Assembly (NCBI GenBank): GCA_947460975.1
Contig: CANHGO010000003.1
Location: 112,517-176,516 of the forward strand
Reading direction: 5' to 3'
From: Cytophagaceae bacterium
GTDB lineage: Bacteria > Bacteroidota > Bacteroidia > Cytophagales > Spirosomataceae
DNA: 64,000 nt
How positions within the stretch are numbered: position 1 is the first letter of the stretch; every line of letters begins with the position of its first letter. A program made the position numbers and the translations under genes. The notes beneath the pieces were generated by a model, which did no database searches, was not told the origin of the DNA, and saw nothing but the letters and a program-made list of their open reading frames with translations. Below, one piece after another: positions 25,114 through 32,913 of this stretch.

Positions 25114-25983
25114 ATGATGCACAAACGATTTTTACTGACGGCCGGGATTTTTATCTCAATGTCTTTGGCTTGCCAGTCGGCTGAAGAGAAACTTCCTCTA
25201 AGCCAACAAGCTCCCGCGCCAATAGTTTCAGCGCCTAAGGTCTTTACTTTTACGGCAACGCCTATTTGGGCAGATGAATTTGACACACCGGGATTACCGG
25301 ATTCAAAAATTTGGTCTTATGATGTTGGAGGTTCTGGTTGGGGTAATAATGAATTGCAATATTACACGGAGGCCGACAAAGACAATGTGCATATCGAAAA
25401 TGGCTTGCTAACGATCGAAGCCAAAAAAGAAAATTTTGGAGGTAAGAATTACACTTCAGCGCGCATCGTTTCTAAGGGCAAAAAAGATTTTTTATATGGC
25501 AAGGTAGAGGTTCGCGCGAAAGTTCCTGTGGGTAGAGGCAATTGGCCTGCTATTTGGACCTTAGCGAGTCAGTCGGATTATGGTGGACAGTATTGGCCGG
25601 ACAATGGGGAAATTGATATCTTGGAACATGTGGGTTTTGACCCGACCGTGATGCATTTTTCGGTTCACACAAAAGCGTTTAATCATGTGATAGGAACGCA
25701 GAAAACGTCAACCACTAAAGTGGATGATTTTGATACCGCATTTCATGTGTATTCCATTGAGTGGACTCCTAAAACGATCCAAGCCTATATTGATGGGAAA
25801 CAATACTTTTATTTTGAGAATTCGGGCAAAGGTTGGGAAGAATGGCCATTTGACAAAAAGCAACACATCTTATTAAATCTAGCGATAGGTGGAAATTGGG
25901 GTGGCCAAAAGGGGGTTGACGATTCGATATTTCCTAATAAATTTGTTATTGACTATGTCCGTTTTTACGGCTTAAACCCATAA
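25114..25983 (+). CDS. Glycoside hydrolase family 16, laminarinase-like lipoprotein
   Basis: A 289-residue GH16 enzyme. The N-terminus has a lipoprotein-type signal with C20 (MSLAC-Q). The family catalytic motif E-I-D-I-L-E is at 166-171: E166 is the nucleophile, D168 assists and E171 is the acid/base. Further family marks are W-A-D-E-F-D near 52-57, G-W-G-N-N-E-L-Q-Y-Y near 75-84 and A-I-G-G-N-W-G-G near 267-274. This pattern fits the endo-1,3(4)-beta-glucanase (laminarinase) group, which cuts algal or fungal beta-glucan; exact specificity is not proven. The protein should face the periplasm or cell surface. The stop codon is directly followed by the mazG start, so both share a transcript. 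Confidence 0.9.
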   Translation: MMHKRFLLTAGIFISMSLACQSAEEKLPLSQQAPAPIVSAPKVFTFTATPIWADEFDTPGLPDSKIWSYDVGGSGWGNNELQYYTEADKDNVHIENGLLTIEAKKENFGGKNYTSARIVSKGKKDFLYGKVEVRAKVPVGRGNWPAIWTLASQSDYGGQYWPDNGEIDILEHVGFDPTVMHFSVHTKAFNHVIGTQKTSTTKVDDFDTAFHVYSIEWTPKTIQAYIDGKQYFYFENSGKGWEEWPFDKKQHILLNLAIGGNWGGQKGVDDSIFPNKFVIDYVRFYGLNP

Positions 25984-26772
25984 ATGATGCGATATCCAGA
26001 AGCGGCGGAGGCCTTTGATCGATTACTTTGTATGATGGATGACTTGAGGGAAAAATGCCCTTGGGATAAAAAACAAACGATGGATTCTTTGCGTCATTTG
26101 ACGATAGAGGAAACCTACGAATTATCTGAGGCGGTCCTTCAGGGCGATTTAAATGAAGTCAAGAAAGAGGTAGGCGATTTGTTTTTGCATCTAGTTTTTT
26201 ATGCGAAAATTGGTTCGGAGACGGGTGCTTTTGACGTCACTGATTCGTTGAATAGCTTATGTGAAAAATTGATTTCGCGCCACCCTCACATTTATGGGGA
26301 TGTGGTGGCTGAGACGGAAGAACAGGTGAAGGCCAATTGGGAAACATTAAAATTAAAGGAGGGGAACAAATCCGTTTTAGGCGGCGTGCCAAATTCCCTG
26401 CCGGCCTTAGTTAAGGCGATGCGCATTCAGGAAAAAGCTCGGGGCGCGGGATTTGATTGGGAGGAAAAGGAGCAGGTCTGGGAAAAAGTGGAGGAGGAAT
26501 TAGGGGAATTTAAGGAAACGTTTGTGGGTAAAGATTTATCCGAAGCGGATCGAAATGAAGCGGAAGGTGAATTGGGGGATCTTATTTTTAGTCTGGTCAA
26601 TTTTGCAAGGTTTATCGACCTAAATCCCGAAACGGCGGTGGAGCGAACGAACAGAAAATTTATTAAACGATTTCAGCACCTTGAAAAAAGAGCGGCCGAA
26701 ATGGGAAAAGCTTTGTCGGAAATGACCTTAGCTGAGATGGATGTGTATTGGGAGGAGGCAAAAAAATTATAA
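25984..26772 (+). CDS. mazG: Nucleoside triphosphate pyrophosphohydrolase MazG
   Basis: MazG hydrolyses nucleoside triphosphates to monophosphates and pyrophosphate, and helps remove abnormal nucleotides. The 262-residue protein holds two MazG domains: the first has L-R-E-K-C-P-W-D-K-K-Q-T near 17-28, E-E-T-Y-E-L near 38-43 and E-V-G-D-L near 61-65; the second has E-E-E-L-G-E-F near 168-174 and E-G-E-L-G-D-L near 195-201. The acidic E-E-x-x-E and E-x-x-D sets for magnesium are present in both. It starts at the base after the GH16 stop, an unusual pairing of a secreted glucanase with a housekeeping enzyme that is probably only positional. Confidence 0.95.
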   Translation: MMRYPEAAEAFDRLLCMMDDLREKCPWDKKQTMDSLRHLTIEETYELSEAVLQGDLNEVKKEVGDLFLHLVFYAKIGSETGAFDVTDSLNSLCEKLISRHPHIYGDVVAETEEQVKANWETLKLKEGNKSVLGGVPNSLPALVKAMRIQEKARGAGFDWEEKEQVWEKVEEELGEFKETFVGKDLSEADRNEAEGELGDLIFSLVNFARFIDLNPETAVERTNRKFIKRFQHLEKRAAEMGKALSEMTLAEMDVYWEEAKKL

Positions 26773-26809
26773 AATAGGTTTAAGGGAATTTGATTTCCCT
26801 TAAACCTAT
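26766..26809. terminator. Bidirectional terminator between mazG and galM
   Basis: ATAGGTTTAAGGGAA (26774-26788) and TTCCCTTAAACCTAT (26795-26809) form a perfect 15-base stem with a six-base loop. On the minus strand it is followed by TTTTATAATTTTTT, so it mainly ends the galM transcript. Confidence 0.75.
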
Positions 26810-26815
26810 CATTGA

Positions 26816-27967
26816 TTACTGAACGAAAAACTTATAATTGGTTTTAGTAGTATAGCGATTTCCGGGTCTCAACACAGTGCTCGGGAAGCTTGGTTGGTTC
26901 GGAGAATCTGGATAGTGCTGGGTCTCAAGACAGAAACCTGATCTTTTTCCATAAACAGCTCCATTCTTTCCTTTTAGGTGTCCGTCCAGAAAGTTGCCCG
27001 TGTACAACTGAACTCCAGGTTCGGTGGTCGACGCTTCTAACGTACGGCCGGAAATGGGATCATGTGCGATGGCTACCACGGCAAATTGGCCTACTGGTTT
27101 GTCAAATGCAAAACAATGATCGTAACCACCCCCACGCTTAATTTGCTCATTTTCTGTTTGATCAATTCTGCTGCCAATCACTTGAGGCGTTAAAAAATCG
27201 AATGGCGTTCCTGCCACAGGAATTAAATCACCGGTCGGGATTAATAGATTATCTACAGCTACAAGTTTAGGAGCGTTTAATTGCAAGGTGTGACCCAACA
27301 CATTTTGCTTTCCATTTCCGCTTAAGTTGAAATAACTATGATTACACAGGTTGATCACCGTTGCTTTATCAGTCGTCGCAGAAAATTCAATCGACAATTC
27401 ATTTTTAGCTGTTAATATATACGATAAATGAACTGTTAAGTTTCCTGGAAATCCTTCTTCCATATCGGTGGATATATATTTTAAAACAAGTTTAGGTCCA
27501 TCTGCCGTTTCGCCTGATGAAATTACTTGCCAGACCTTTTTGTCAAATCCTTTTAAACCTCCATGTAGGGAATTTCCATTATTATTAAGAGGTAATTGGT
27601 ACCCAACACCATCTAGTGTAAATTTTCCTTTGGCAATTCTATTGCCATAACGGCCTACGGATGCACCAAAAAACGGGTTTTCTTTGATGTATTCATCTAA
27701 TGTTTCAAAACCTAACACCACATCTTCGACGATACCATTTTTATCGGGAGTTAAAATTTTAGTGATGATACCTCCATAATTCATGATTTGAACTTCCATT
27801 CCAGAAGCATTTTTCATGGTAAATAGGGTAACAGATTCTCCTGAAGGGGTTTTGCCAAAGGATTTGGACGAAATTGCTGCCATGGGTTTATTTGAATTTT
27901 GTGAAAAACTAAGGAAAGAAAAAAGAATGAAGGCCATTAGTAAGCCCAAAAGATTGATTTTTTTCAT
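26816..27967 (-). CDS. galM: Secreted aldose 1-epimerase (mutarotase)
   Basis: Aldose 1-epimerase converts alpha and beta anomers of galactose, glucose and similar sugars. The 383-residue protein has a signal peptide (LLGLLMAFILFSFLSFSQ, residues 5-22), so it acts in the periplasm, as many Bacteroidota mutarotases do. Family marks are F-G-A-S-V-G-R-Y-G-N-R-I near 98-109, N-G-N-S-L-H-G-G near 131-138, the catalytic N-H-S-Y-F-N-L near 211-217, and a late Glu in C-L-E-T-Q-H-Y-P-D-S-P-N-Q-P near 350-363 that is the usual acid/base. It is transcribed alone, divergent from rpsA. Confidence 0.93.
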   Translation of the reverse strand: MKKINLLGLLMAFILFSFLSFSQNSNKPMAAISSKSFGKTPSGESVTLFTMKNASGMEVQIMNYGGIITKILTPDKNGIVEDVVLGFETLDEYIKENPFFGASVGRYGNRIAKGKFTLDGVGYQLPLNNNGNSLHGGLKGFDKKVWQVISSGETADGPKLVLKYISTDMEEGFPGNLTVHLSYILTAKNELSIEFSATTDKATVINLCNHSYFNLSGNGKQNVLGHTLQLNAPKLVAVDNLLIPTGDLIPVAGTPFDFLTPQVIGSRIDQTENEQIKRGGGYDHCFAFDKPVGQFAVVAIAHDPISGRTLEASTTEPGVQLYTGNFLDGHLKGKNGAVYGKRSGFCLETQHYPDSPNQPSFPSTVLRPGNRYTTKTNYKFFVQ

Positions 27968-28006
27968 GTTTGATAGGTCTTGAGAATTCGAATTTAAAGA
28001 AATTCA

Positions 28007-28036
28007 TTGAATATGAAATATTTTTATTTATCTTTG
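28007..28036 (+). promoter_or_regulatory. Strong Bacteroidota-type promoter of rpsA
   Basis: TTG (28007-28009), a 19-base spacer and TATCTTTG (28029-28036) match the -33 and -7 elements of Bacteroidota primary-sigma promoters perfectly. Transcription should begin near 28042, giving a leader of roughly 75 bases before rpsA. Confidence 0.75.
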
Positions 28037-28041
28037 CACCC

Positions 28042-28116
28042 CGATTTAAAATTTAATTATACACTTAAGTTCAGCATGTTAGCCCGACGTGTTGATGTAA
28101 CCAGGGCAAAAAATTT
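28042..28116 (+). promoter_or_regulatory. rpsA mRNA leader with possible structure and overlapping short frame
   Basis: The leader has GCCC (28082-28085) that can pair with GGGC (28103-28106), enclosing a small GTT/AAC pair. A 25-codon frame starting with ATG at 28076 runs in the +2 frame across the rpsA start. Either could take part in the S1 autocontrol known from other bacteria, but neither is established. Confidence 0.3.
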
Positions 28117-29955
28117 ATGTCAAAACAACCAAAAGATTTCGACTGGGATTTAGTTGAAGGTAAAGGATTCGGTGGCAGTTATGCGGCTGATGTTAAAGAA
28201 AAAATGGAGGCTGCTATTGAGGCAACCTTAAATTCGGTGACTGAGAAAGAGGTAGTGAAGGGGGTAGTAGTGAGCAAAACAGACCGTGAAGTAATCATCA
28301 ACATTGGATTTAAATCAGATGGATTAGTATCTGCTTCTGAATTCCGTGATATGCCAGATTTAAAGCCTGGTGATGAAGTAGAAGTATACATTGAAAACCA
28401 AGAAGATGCGAATGGCCAATTAACATTGTCTCGCAAATTGGCTAAGGTAATGAGTGCTTGGACGAACATTGAGAAAGCTTTGGAAGAAGATGTTATCATC
28501 AATGGTTTTGTTAAGCGTCGTACTAAAGGCGGTTTAATTGTTGATATTTTTGGAATTGAGGCGTTCTTGCCAGGTTCTCAAATTGACGTGAAGCCAATCC
28601 GTGATTTCGATATTTTTGTAGGTAAAAATATGGAGGTTAAGGTGGTTAAGATTAATCATACAAATGACAACGTAGTTGTTTCCCATAAAGTTTTAATTGA
28701 AAAGGATCTTGAGGCTCAACGTCAGACTATTTTGACGAATTTAGATAAGGGTCAAGTATTAGAAGGAGTGATTAAAAACATGACTAATTTCGGTGTGTTC
28801 ATCGATTTAGGTGGTGTTGACGGCTTACTTCACATTACTGATATTTCATGGGGCCGCATAAACCATCCACAAGAAGTGTTGAAATTGGATCAAAAAATCC
28901 AAGTGGTTGTGTTGGATTTCGATGAAAACAAAAAACGTATCTCTTTAGGTATGAAGCAATTACAAGCACACCCTTGGGAGGCTTTAGCTGCGGAAACTGA
29001 AGTTGGTTCGAAAGTAAAAGGTAAAATTGTTAATGTGGCCGATTACGGTGCATTTTTAGAAGTTCTTCCAGGCGTTGAAGGTTTAATCCACGTGTCTGAA
29101 ATGTCATGGTCTCAACATTTACGTAATCCACAGGATTTCTTGAAAGTAGGCGATGAGATGGAAGCTGTTGTGTTGACTTTAGATCGTGCTGAGCGCAAAA
29201 TGTCATTAGGCGTTAAGCAATTGACAGAAGATCCTTGGAACAAAACAGATTTACTTGCTAAATATGCGATTGGTACCAAACATAAAGGAACAGTTCGTAA
29301 CCTAACTAATTTTGGTTTATTCCTTGAGTTAGAAGAAGGTATCGACGGATTAGTTCACGTATCTGATTTATCTTGGACCAAGAAAATCAAGCATCCATCT
29401 GAATTTGTTAAAGTAGGTGATGCTTTAGATGTGGTTGTGATAGAATTAGACGCTGAAAATCGTCGTTTAGCTTTAGGACATAAGCAATTAGAAGAAAATC
29501 CTTGGGATACTTTTGAAAGCGTATTTACATTAGGATCCGTTCAAAAAGCAACCATCATTTCTAAGACAGATAAAATGGCTGTATTAGAATTGCCTTACGG
29601 GATAGAAGGTTTAGCTCCTTTGAAGCAATTAGTTAAGGCTGATGAGTCTGTGGCTGAAGTAGGTGAGGCATTGGATTTCGTAGTCATTGAATTCCAAAAA
29701 GAAGATCGTAAGATTATTCTTTCTCACACAAGAACGTTTACGGAAGCTACGGCTGAAGAAGTAGCAGCTGCTACGGCTAAGCCAGAGAAAAAGAAAACGA
29801 CTAAAGCGGCAGCTGACAAACCAGCAGCTTCTACAGCTGAGAAATCGACCATGGGTGATATCGGTGCTTTATCTGCTTTAAAAGAGCAAATGGAAGGCGC
29901 TGAAAGAGCTCAAGCGATTAAAAAATTAGAGAAAAAATCTAAGAAAGCTGAGTAA
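28117..29955 (+). CDS. rpsA: 30S ribosomal protein S1
   Basis: S1 binds mRNA on the small ribosomal subunit. This 612-residue protein contains about six S1-type RNA-binding domains; repeats are easy to see by the G-x-V-x-x-x-x-x-F-G-x-F-x-x-L motifs (for example GVIKNMTNFGVFIDLGG, KGKIVNVADYGAFLEV and KGTVRNLTNFGLFLEL) and the recurring G-L-(L/I/V)-H-(V/I)-S segments. The C-terminus (about 560-612) is lysine- and alanine-rich and probably disordered. The protein lacks any N-terminal enzyme domain. The gene is single, with a strong promoter before it and a GAAA-loop terminator after it. Bacteroidota S1 works without strong Shine-Dalgarno sites, which fits the lack of such sites in this window. 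Confidence 0.97.
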   Translation: MSKQPKDFDWDLVEGKGFGGSYAADVKEKMEAAIEATLNSVTEKEVVKGVVVSKTDREVIINIGFKSDGLVSASEFRDMPDLKPGDEVEVYIENQEDANGQLTLSRKLAKVMSAWTNIEKALEEDVIINGFVKRRTKGGLIVDIFGIEAFLPGSQIDVKPIRDFDIFVGKNMEVKVVKINHTNDNVVVSHKVLIEKDLEAQRQTILTNLDKGQVLEGVIKNMTNFGVFIDLGGVDGLLHITDISWGRINHPQEVLKLDQKIQVVVLDFDENKKRISLGMKQLQAHPWEALAAETEVGSKVKGKIVNVADYGAFLEVLPGVEGLIHVSEMSWSQHLRNPQDFLKVGDEMEAVVLTLDRAERKMSLGVKQLTEDPWNKTDLLAKYAIGTKHKGTVRNLTNFGLFLELEEGIDGLVHVSDLSWTKKIKHPSEFVKVGDALDVVVIELDAENRRLALGHKQLEENPWDTFESVFTLGSVQKATIISKTDKMAVLELPYGIEGLAPLKQLVKADESVAEVGEALDFVVIEFQKEDRKIILSHTRTFTEATAEEVAAATAKPEKKKTTKAAADKPAASTAEKSTMGDIGALSALKEQMEGAERAQAIKKLEKKSKKAE

Positions 29956-29974
29956 TCTTTTGAAATAAGTTTAG

Positions 29975-30006
29975 AAAAAAGGGGAGGCGAAAGCTTCCCC
30001 TTTTTC
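29975..30006 (+). terminator. rpsA terminator
   Basis: GGGGAGGC (29981-29988) pairs with GCTTCCCC (29993-30000) over a GAAA tetraloop, with an A-run before and a T-run after. One G-T pair is in the stem. Confidence 0.85.
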
Positions 30007-30163
30007 GTTTATTGTAGTTCTAGAAAAATAAAATATATCTCATTCGGTTTGCTTTTTGCCAATTTTTAATCAATTTTACTAAATCATGTGGTTTTAATTA
30101 TCTAGAGTATTTGGATTAATAAAATCATCTTATCCGATTTAACTAACCTAAATAACGATTATT

Positions 30164-31612
30164 ATGAGTAATGATTCAAGGCGAAACTTTATCAAAAATG
30201 CTTCAGTAGCCGCCGCAAGTTTTTACATTGTTCCTCGCCACGTGTTGGGCAAAGGTTTTACAGCTCCTTCCGATAAATTAAACATCATGGGAATTGGTGC
30301 CGGCGGTAAAGGGTATAGCGACATTATGAGTTCTTTTAATAAAGGAGCAGAAAACATCGTAGCCCTGGTGGATGTCGATGATCGCCAATCAGCAAAAGCC
30401 CGCAAGGAGCTTCCAAACGCTAAATATTACAAAGATTTCCGCAAAGCTTTAGAGGCAGAAGGAAATAATGTAGATGCCGTTATTGTATCTACTCCTGACC
30501 ATACGCATACGACTATAGCGATGGCGGCGATGAACCGTGGAAAGCACGTGTACGTTCAAAAGCCTTTGACGCACGATATTTTTGAGGCTAGAATGATGAC
30601 CGAAAAAGCACGTGAAATGAAGTTGGTGACCCAAATGGGAAATCAAGGCTCCTCAGGAGACGGTGTTCGTCAAATGATGGAGTGGTTTGACGCGGGGGTT
30701 ATTGGCAAAGTTCATACGGTACAAGTTTGGACAAACCGCCCAGTTTGGCCACAAGGAATTACCTACCCAGCTGCGGGATCACCTGCACCCCAAGAGTTAG
30801 ATTGGGACCTTTGGTTAGGACCTGCTAAATATAGAGAATACAATCCAGCCCTTTTGCCATTTAAGTGGAGAGGTTGGTGGGATTATGGTACCGGAGCCTT
30901 AGGAGATATGGGATGTCACTTATTAGATCCTCCATTTAAAGTGTTGGGAATTCGCGATGCCTTAACTGTGGAATGTTCAGTGGGATCCGTATTCTTACAA
31001 GATTGGGTTCCTGAGTGGATTCCAGAAGGATGTCCACCATCATCCATGACGACTTTACGCTATGCGCCATCAGCTAGAAATAAATCGGCTGTTACGTTGA
31101 CTTGGTACGACGGAGGACTTCGTGCCCCACATCCAGAAGGAATTCCGGCGAGTGAGGTGATTGGCGATCCAGATGGAACGAATGGCGTAATTTTAATTGG
31201 CACTAAAGGAATCATGACTTGCGGTACTTATGGAATGTATCCTAAGGTTTTCAAAAATGGAAAGCAAGTGCCAGAAGCGGAATTGCCAAGCAAAATTACG
31301 TATGCTCGTGTAGCTAATGGACCAGCAGGTCATCAGACTCAATGGGTTGAGGCTTGTAAAGCAGGATATGGTAAAATGGAAGTGAGCTCTGGGTTTGACT
31401 ATTCAGGACCATTTACAGAATCCGTTTTGATGGGAAATATTGCCATTCGTACTTATATGCTTCGTGAAGGAGAGGGTAGAACGGCTAAATATATTGGTCG
31501 TCAGCAGCTCGACTGGGATGCGGCCAATATGAGGATTACGAATTTTGAGGCCGCAAACCAATTTGTTAAGCGCGAATATCGTGCGGGTTGGAAGCTTGAC
31601 GAGAAGAAGTAA
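30164..31612 (+). CDS. Tat-secreted Gfo/Idh/MocA-family oxidoreductase
   Basis: A 482-residue NAD(P)-dependent oxidoreductase. S-R-R-N-F-I-K followed by NASVAAASFYIV (residues 5-24) is a clear twin-arginine signal, so the enzyme is folded with its dinucleotide before export. The Rossmann part has M-G-I-G-A-G-G-K-G near 42-50 and V-D-V-D near 69-72; the conserved E-K-P-type strand appears as V-Q-K-P-L-T-H-D near 130-137. The C-terminal part is a long alpha/beta domain as in secreted Bacteroidota and Planctomycetes members of the family, some of which act on glycosides with retained NAD. The substrate cannot be inferred. It has its own terminator. Confidence 0.88.
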   Translation: MSNDSRRNFIKNASVAAASFYIVPRHVLGKGFTAPSDKLNIMGIGAGGKGYSDIMSSFNKGAENIVALVDVDDRQSAKARKELPNAKYYKDFRKALEAEGNNVDAVIVSTPDHTHTTIAMAAMNRGKHVYVQKPLTHDIFEARMMTEKAREMKLVTQMGNQGSSGDGVRQMMEWFDAGVIGKVHTVQVWTNRPVWPQGITYPAAGSPAPQELDWDLWLGPAKYREYNPALLPFKWRGWWDYGTGALGDMGCHLLDPPFKVLGIRDALTVECSVGSVFLQDWVPEWIPEGCPPSSMTTLRYAPSARNKSAVTLTWYDGGLRAPHPEGIPASEVIGDPDGTNGVILIGTKGIMTCGTYGMYPKVFKNGKQVPEAELPSKITYARVANGPAGHQTQWVEACKAGYGKMEVSSGFDYSGPFTESVLMGNIAIRTYMLREGEGRTAKYIGRQQLDWDAANMRITNFEAANQFVKREYRAGWKLDEKK

Positions 31613-31637
31613 TCAATTATAACATTATATTTTATTC

Positions 31638-31667
31638 AAAAGACGGGAATCTTTTCCCGTCTTTTTA
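31638..31667 (+). terminator. Terminator after the Gfo/Idh/MocA gene
   Basis: AAAAGACGGGAA (31638-31649) pairs with TTCCCGTCTTTT (31654-31665), a 12-base perfect stem with a TCTT loop, followed by T-rich sequence. Confidence 0.8.
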
Positions 31668-31689
31668 TTTTTGTAAAAATTTATAAAAC

Positions 31690-32205
31690 ATGCTGCCAAT
31701 ATTTGAAAGTAATTTGACTGCCCAAGAAGTTTTCGAAAAGGTAGAAACCTATATTGCTGAATTAGGATATCAAGTGATTTCCAAAGATTTTTCTAGACCC
31801 TGGGGAGGTTTTTTTGTTTTGGACGAATCACAGGCACCTAAGTTCGCGGCTCAATTTTTCCCTAACTTGAGCATGGATGCGATTCAAATCACCAATAAAT
31901 TAAGTCCCAAATTTTTGATTGTAGCCCCTGCAAAACGCCTTTCCTGGCAATACCATTTTAAAAGAGCGGAAATCTGGACCGTCATTTCTGGGCCTGTCGG
32001 CATCGCCATCTCAGATACAGACGAACAAAGCTCCGTGGGTTCTTATGATGCTGGGGATTTTATTAAACTCCAACAAGGAGAACGCCACCGATTAATCGGC
32101 TTAGATCGCTGGGGAGTAGTGGCGGAAATCTGGCAACATACCGATGAAAACCAACCTTCTGACGAATCAGATATCGTCCGCTTGCAAGATGATTTTGGCC
32201 GTTAG
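31690..32205 (+). CDS. Cupin protein, mannose-6-phosphate isomerase type II-like
   Basis: A 171-residue protein that looks like a single cupin barrel. Metal-site candidates are H-F-K-R-A-E-I-W near residues 94-101 (H and E of the first cupin motif G-x5-H-x-H-x-x-x-x-E, altered) and E-R-H-R-L near 137-141 of the second motif. A D-x-x-R-P-W-G segment at 35-41 (S-R-P-W-G-G-F) resembles the start of the type II phosphomannose isomerase or GDP-mannose pyrophosphorylase C-terminal domain. It is cytoplasmic, without signal peptide. I cannot tell isomerase from regulatory sugar-binding protein. It stands between the exported oxidoreductase and the efflux operon and seems to be its own unit. Confidence 0.65.
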   Translation: MLPIFESNLTAQEVFEKVETYIAELGYQVISKDFSRPWGGFFVLDESQAPKFAAQFFPNLSMDAIQITNKLSPKFLIVAPAKRLSWQYHFKRAEIWTVISGPVGIAISDTDEQSSVGSYDAGDFIKLQQGERHRLIGLDRWGVVAEIWQHTDENQPSDESDIVRLQDDFGR

Positions 32206-32248
32206 TCAAAATTAATCTTTTATTAATCTAAAAATAATACAAGAAAAC

Positions 32249-32279
32249 TTTGTAGTCTCTAAAAGTTTCCGTAGTTTTG
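32249..32279 (+). promoter_or_regulatory. Promoter of the TetR-RND efflux operon, with an overlapping inverted repeat
   Basis: TTTG (32249-32252), a 19-base spacer and TAGTTTTG (32272-32279) match the Bacteroidota promoter. The inverted repeat AAACTTT (32245-32251) / AAAGTTT (32262-32268) overlaps the -33 element and spacer, a good position for the TetR protein to block its own operon. Confidence 0.65.
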
Positions 32280-32307
32280 CAACTCAATTACCCTCAGAGT
32301 TTAGCAA

Positions 32308-32913
32308 ATGAAATCGCGTATTTTAATTAAAGGAACTGAATTATTCTTTCGTTACGGAGTAAAGACCGTCACGATGGATGCGATTGCGAATGAATTAGGG
32401 ATTTCGAAAAAAACGATATATCAACATTTTCCTGATAAGGATTCAATGGTATATGAAGTGGTTAAAATGTTCACTGAAGAGGATTTTGCCAAATGGAAAG
32501 AGCTGGATAGGCTCTATTCAAACGTGATCGAAAAGATGTTCAAGTCTTTCGAGATGACCAAGGATTTAATCACCCAAATGAATCCTCGTCTTTTATACGA
32601 GATTCAAAAGTATTTCCCAAATGCCTTTACCCTTTTCGTAGAGCACAGCGAAAAATGTATCAACGAAAATCTGATTGCAGACTTTAAAAAAGGCGCACAA
32701 TTTGGCTATTTCAGAAATGATATCGATTTCGAATTATTAGCGCGCTTGCGGATGGCCGAAGTTAATTTTGCCTTTAATCCTGATTTTTATCCAAATAACA
32801 AATTACCCTTGTACGAAACCCAACTGGTCATGTTGGATATTTTCATGCGCGGGATTTTAACCGAAAAAGGTTTAACACTATACACATCTTATAAAAACAA
32901 TTTACCCTTATGA
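32308..32913 (+). CDS. TetR/AcrR-family transcriptional regulator
   Basis: A 201-residue TetR-type regulator. The N-terminal helix-turn-helix (residues 8-54) is canonical: G-T-E-L-F-F-R-Y-G-V, T-M-D-A-I-A-N-E-L-G-I-S, K-K-T-I-Y-Q-H-F-P-D-K. The rest is an all-helical ligand-binding and dimerization domain with no clear ligand match. It is the first gene of the efflux operon; its TGA stop overlaps the ATG of the outer-membrane gene by four bases (ATGA), implying coupled translation. It probably represses its own operon and responds to a compound exported by the pump. Confidence 0.92.
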   Translation: MKSRILIKGTELFFRYGVKTVTMDAIANELGISKKTIYQHFPDKDSMVYEVVKMFTEEDFAKWKELDRLYSNVIEKMFKSFEMTKDLITQMNPRLLYEIQKYFPNAFTLFVEHSEKCINENLIADFKKGAQFGYFRNDIDFELLARLRMAEVNFAFNPDFYPNNKLPLYETQLVMLDIFMRGILTEKGLTLYTSYKNNLPL

